Shown in pieces: positions 31,353 to 34,537 of a stretch of 34,537 nucleotides of DNA; the first letter of the stretch is position 1, and each line of letters opens with the position of its first letter. This DNA is from an uncultured Bacteroidota bacterium (lineage in GTDB: Bacteria > Bacteroidota > Bacteroidia > AKYH767-A > OLB10): contig CAIRUC010000057.1 of assembly GCA_903881665.1 (NCBI GenBank), positions 1-34,537 of the forward strand, written 5' to 3'. The position numbers were made by a program, and so were the translations under genes. The notes beneath the pieces were generated by a model. That model was given only the letters and a program-made list of their open reading frames with translations, was not told the DNA's origin and searched no databases.

Positions 31353-33848
31353 TTATTCGTGGAAATAAATTCGTTTAACCCGTTCGGAAACTCCTGTTAA
31401 GACTTCATAAGGTATCGTATCAATTGCCGACGCGATATCAAGAATAGAATAATCCTGTCCGAACACAATTACTTCAGTACCTTCTCTTACTTGCAATCCT
31501 GAAACATCAATCATTGTCATGTCCATACAAATGCTACCTACTACAGACACTAATTCACCAGCCACTAACATCTTCCCTACTCCGTTACCGAGACGACGAT
31601 TAAGTCCATCAGCGTAACCAATTCCAACAGTAGCAATCGTCATATCTTTTCCAGCAACACCTCTTCTACTATAGCCAATTGTATCGCCTTCCCTAATCTG
31701 TTTAAGTTGCGAAACAGTAGTTTTCAAAGTAGCTACCATTTGTAATTGACGTTGATCGTTAGGTGTAGAAGCAATACCATGCAAACCAATACCAAGGCGA
31801 ACCATATCAAATTGCGCTTCAGGGAAACGTAGAATTCCAGAGGAATTAAGAATATGACGAAGAATTTGATAATTCAAATGCGACTGAAGCGTAGTGCTCA
31901 TGTGATTAAACGAAAGAATTTGTTCCTTTGTAAATGTATCATGAACTTGTTCATCGCTAGCCACAAGGTGAGAAAAAACGGATGCTATTCGTATATACTT
32001 ATTATTTTTTACACGAATAATCAACTCATTCAAATCACTTTCATCAAATCCAAGACGATGCATACCGGTATCGAACTCAACATGCACTGGAAATTTAGAA
32101 CTATTATTTTCATTCGCTCTTCGTTTCAACGCTTCGGTAAACTGACTTAAAACCCGAAAGCTATAAATAGCAGGTTCGAGCTTATAACTAATCATGGCAT
32201 CAAAACTTTGCTCTTCGGGATTCATAACCATGATAGGCAACACAATACCAGTTTTACGCAGCTCAACACCCTCATCGGCATAAGCCACAGCAAGGTAATC
32301 GACGCGATGAAACTGAAGGATATTAGCAATTTCAAAACTACCACTACCATAAGAAAACGCCTTAACCATCACCATTAATTTTGTTTCAGGTTTCAGACGA
32401 GATCTAAACAAATTAAGATTGTGCACAACTGCATTAAGATTAATCTCAAGAACAGTCTCATGTGCTTTTTGTTGAAGCGATTTACTAATTCTCTCGAAGC
32501 CAAAAGAGCGTGCTCCTTTAATTAAAATTGTTTCGCTATTAAATGAATTATAATTTAAATCACGAAGAAAATCTTCGGTTGATGGATAAAATATTTTTTC
32601 AATATCAAAAGAAGCGGCCTGACGATTAATTGCTGCTCCAACGCCAATGAGTCGTGAAATATTTTTCTTCTTAAGCAATGCTGCCACTTCTCTATAAAGA
32701 TCCGTTTCATTTTTTCCGCTTTGAAGAATATCACTTAATATAATCGTTCTTTTATTGTGCTGCTTCTGCTGATTTATAAAATCGAGCGCAATGGTAAGAG
32801 AACCTAAATCGGAATTATAAGAATCATTAATGATAGAGCAATTATTAATTCCCTCTTTCATTTCGAGTCGCATAGCAACGGGACTAAGGAATTCCATACG
32901 TTGAGAAATCACTTCATTTGAAAGATCCAAAAACAACATTACAGCCCAACAATGAATTGCATTTTCTATAGAAGCTTCATCTGAAAATGGAATACGAATA
33001 TTAATAAAATCATTCTTATAGATACCCTGTATTTCGGTATCATGTTCATGTTTTGTAATTCTACCAATTTGCAAATCGGCTTTCATTCTTTTCGACCAAG
33101 TAAAAAACGAACACGTAGCAGGAAGAATGGTACTTGCCGAAATTTGTTCATTTAACTCTATATAATCCTTACAATAAATAAGCTTGTTAGTATTTATAAA
33201 CAACTTCAACTTCTCTCTAATTTTCGATGAAGAATCTTCGAAATTTTCGTCGTGTGCAGAACCAATATTAGTAAACACACCAATTGAAGGATGAATTAAA
33301 GAACCCAATTGCAACATCTCATCTGGCTGAGAGATTCCTGCTTCAAATATTCCGAGATTATTCCCTTCCTCAATTTGCCAAACAGACAAAGGAACACCGA
33401 TTTGAGAATTATAACTTTTGGGGCTTCGCACAATAGAATAATCCTCGCGCAACAATTGAAAAAGCCATTCCTTAACAATCGTTTTCCCATTAGAGCCGGT
33501 TATACCGATAACAGGAATATTAAATTTGTTACGATGCCATGTAGCCAACTGTTGCATGACCTTTAAAGGATCGGGAACAACAATAAAATTTGCATCCGGA
33601 AAAAACTGCACAACATCAGGATTCGAAACCACAAAATTGCGAACACCTGAGTTATACAAATCTGGAATAAAATCTAAACCATCACGACGTTCGCCTTTAA
33701 TAGCGAAGAAGAGCGACAATTCAGGACTCACAACCTTTCTGCTATCCGTAATTAAAAAAGAAATGGCTGAATGATCGATATCGCCAGCTTTAAATGCTGC
33801 GCCAACCACGCCGGCTAATTCCTGAAGTTGATATACAGGGTGTGACAT
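31353..33848 (-). CDS. murF-alr: Bifunctional MurF ligase / alanine racemase fusion
   Basis: 831 residues. Residues 1-455 are MurF (UDP-N-acetylmuramoyl-tripeptide:D-Ala-D-Ala ligase) with ATP loop GITGSNGKT at 115-123 and the typical NDSYNS and FEAG motifs. Residues about 462-831 are a fold-type III alanine racemase: Lys496 in VMVKAFSYGSGS binds PLP, and Tyr745 in VGIGYADGLNRR is the second catalytic base; ICMDMTMIDVS follows. The fusion couples D-alanine production to formation of the UDP-MurNAc-pentapeptide, and it is a known trait of Bacteroidota. Cytoplasmic. Some relatives carry an inactive racemase or a separate second one, but both active-site residues are present here. ATG at 33846-33848, 24 bases past the thymidine kinase stop. 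Confidence 0.96.
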   Translation of the reverse strand: MSHPVYQLQELAGVVGAAFKAGDIDHSAISFLITDSRKVVSPELSLFFAIKGERRDGLDFIPDLYNSGVRNFVVSNPDVVQFFPDANFIVVPDPLKVMQQLATWHRNKFNIPVIGITGSNGKTIVKEWLFQLLREDYSIVRSPKSYNSQIGVPLSVWQIEEGNNLGIFEAGISQPDEMLQLGSLIHPSIGVFTNIGSAHDENFEDSSSKIREKLKLFINTNKLIYCKDYIELNEQISASTILPATCSFFTWSKRMKADLQIGRITKHEHDTEIQGIYKNDFINIRIPFSDEASIENAIHCWAVMLFLDLSNEVISQRMEFLSPVAMRLEMKEGINNCSIINDSYNSDLGSLTIALDFINQQKQHNKRTIILSDILQSGKNETDLYREVAALLKKKNISRLIGVGAAINRQAASFDIEKIFYPSTEDFLRDLNYNSFNSETILIKGARSFGFERISKSLQQKAHETVLEINLNAVVHNLNLFRSRLKPETKLMVMVKAFSYGSGSFEIANILQFHRVDYLAVAYADEGVELRKTGIVLPIMVMNPEEQSFDAMISYKLEPAIYSFRVLSQFTEALKRRANENNSSKFPVHVEFDTGMHRLGFDESDLNELIIRVKNNKYIRIASVFSHLVASDEQVHDTFTKEQILSFNHMSTTLQSHLNYQILRHILNSSGILRFPEAQFDMVRLGIGLHGIASTPNDQRQLQMVATLKTTVSQLKQIREGDTIGYSRRGVAGKDMTIATVGIGYADGLNRRLGNGVGKMLVAGELVSVVGSICMDMTMIDVSGLQVREGTEVIVFGQDYSILDIASAIDTIPYEVLTGVSERVKRIYFHE

Positions 33849-33867
33849 AATTTTTAAAAATTCACTA

Positions 33868-33875
33868 CAAAACTA
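33868..33875 (-). promoter_or_regulatory. -7-like element TAGTTTTG for murF-alr
   Basis: TAGTTTTG on the minus strand fits TAnnTTTG and overlaps the stop codon of the thymidine kinase gene. It lies 19 bases before the murF-alr ATG. No -33 TTTG at normal spacing, so read-through from the kinase gene is also possible. Confidence 0.35.
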
Positions 33876-34478
33876 AACGTGATGTTTTGAATTCGCTGCA
33901 TTTATTTTAGTTTGTTTCACAAAACATGAACGGCATAATGGAATATAGCTTTCCTTTTCGCCTAACAACACTAATGAATCATCTTCAACAGTGCGATGAG
34001 AGTGCGTAGCTAAATCGCCACAATGCATACAAATAGCGTGAACTTTAGTGATATAATCGGCCACTGCAAGCAAATAAGGCATCGGGCCAAAAGGCTTTCC
34101 TAAATAATCCATATCGAGACCCGCAATAATTACACGAGTACCATTATTAGCCAATTGTTCGCAAACTGCAGGAAGGTTATCATCAAAGAATTGAGCCTCA
34201 TCAATACCTATCACATCTACTTCATGTCCGAGTAATAAAATATTAGAAGAAGAAGGAACTGGAGTACTTTGAATCCAATTTGAATCATGCGAAACAATAT
34301 TTGAGTCGTCGTAACGCTGATCGACGCCAGGTTTAAAAATCTCAACTTGCTGTTTTGCTATTTTTGCTCTTTTTAATCGACGAATTAATTCTTCTGTCTT
34401 GCCAGAAAACATACTGCCAGCTATCACTTCAATCCATCCCTTTCTAGGAAGGTTTTTACGGGTTTGTTCAAGAAACAT
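33873..34478 (-). CDS. tdk: Thymidine kinase (type II, tetrameric, zinc-containing)
   Basis: 201 residues. P-loop GSMFSGKT at 21-28, IDEAQFFDD with catalytic Glu94, the lasso-loop region around GPMPYLLAVADYITKVHAIC, and zinc ligands Cys150, Cys153, Cys182 and Cys185. It phosphorylates thymidine to dTMP in the salvage pathway and is typically inhibited by dTTP. The ATG at 34476-34478 precedes a short extension (MFLEQTRKNLPRKGWIEVI) common in this phylum. It is the first of three same-strand genes (kinase, MurF-Alr, phospholipase D-like). The remaining 59 bases to the window edge hold no recognisable feature. Confidence 0.95.
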   Translation of the reverse strand: MFLEQTRKNLPRKGWIEVIAGSMFSGKTEELIRRLKRAKIAKQQVEIFKPGVDQRYDDSNIVSHDSNWIQSTPVPSSSNILLLGHEVDVIGIDEAQFFDDNLPAVCEQLANNGTRVIIAGLDMDYLGKPFGPMPYLLAVADYITKVHAICMHCGDLATHSHRTVEDDSLVLLGEKESYIPLCRSCFVKQTKINAANSKHHV

Positions 34479-34537
34479 GATTGGTAAATTGTGCCTCTAA
34501 ATTAAGCAAGGAAGTGACTGCAGAAATCAATTGTTAA

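Noticed and set aside
1..34537. tRNA, rRNA, CRISPR array, prophage or insertion sequence
   Set aside because: None recognised: no regularly spaced direct repeats, no transposase or integrase motifs, and no tRNA-like cloverleaf seen in the gaps; a covariance-model search was not possible.

Overview
The window is a low-GC stretch of chromosome from a member of the Bacteroidota. It is most likely a free-living or environmental member of the Sphingobacteriia/Chitinophagia/Saprospiria type, but rank below phylum is a guess. The phylum call rests on several independent marks. There is a MurF-alanine racemase fusion (31353-33848), a gliding/type IX secretion lipoprotein GldD (14122-14703) and a type IX secretion C-terminal sorting domain (22098-23768). 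There is also a tiny mS38/bS22-like basic peptide gene (11016-11111), and several genes are preceded by TAnnTTTG, the Bacteroidota -7 promoter element. I see no tRNA, rRNA, insertion sequence, prophage or CRISPR array.

Layout. 1-112 is the start of asd, running off the left edge. 442-6100 is a minus-strand sulfur locus. In transcription order it encodes a TauE/SafE exporter, a single-domain rhodanese, a SoxB-like Tat-exported metallohydrolase and a TsdA-like diheme cytochrome c lipoprotein; after a terminator comes a CstB-like persulfide dioxygenase-pseudorhodanese-rhodanese. 6631-9234 is a large secreted lamin-tail-domain protein. 9289-14703 is a conserved core block: RNase E/G, the tiny basic peptide, a TPR protein and HU on the minus strand, then mutY, ssb and gldD on the plus strand. 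The usual gldE is missing between ssb and gldD.

14943-22018 holds an alpha/beta hydrolase, an SSAT-like acetyltransferase, aspartate kinase and heme A synthase, then a YfiT/BstA-like DinB protein, a DUF3267 putative membrane zincin and a DsbD-family reductase. 22098-23768 is a secreted beta-propeller-repeat protein. 24186-34478 holds apolipoprotein N-acyltransferase, a GT-C type membrane protein, a dipeptide epimerase, a Pat-like acetyltransferase, RadA, a phospholipase D/cardiolipin synthase-like enzyme, MurF-Alr and thymidine kinase.

How the genes fit together. Most of the window is housekeeping: DNA repair and replication, envelope lipoprotein and peptidoglycan metabolism, amino acid synthesis and heme a. 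The accessory interest is at 442-6100, where predicted periplasmic enzymes (SoxB-like, TsdA-like) sit beside cytoplasmic persulfide-handling enzymes and an anion exporter, without SoxAX, SoxYZ or SoxCD. That suggests a reduced, non-canonical thiosulfate/persulfide oxidation route. The BstA-like protein at 18685-19221 makes bacillithiol a possible low-molecular-weight thiol here, which could supply the persulfide for the CstB-like enzyme; this link is inference only.

Three genes (442-1860, 9289-10851, 30203-31348) have no usable ATG and appear to start with TTG. Several promoters place the -7 element only 3-4 bases from the ATG, which predicts leaderless or nearly leaderless mRNAs.
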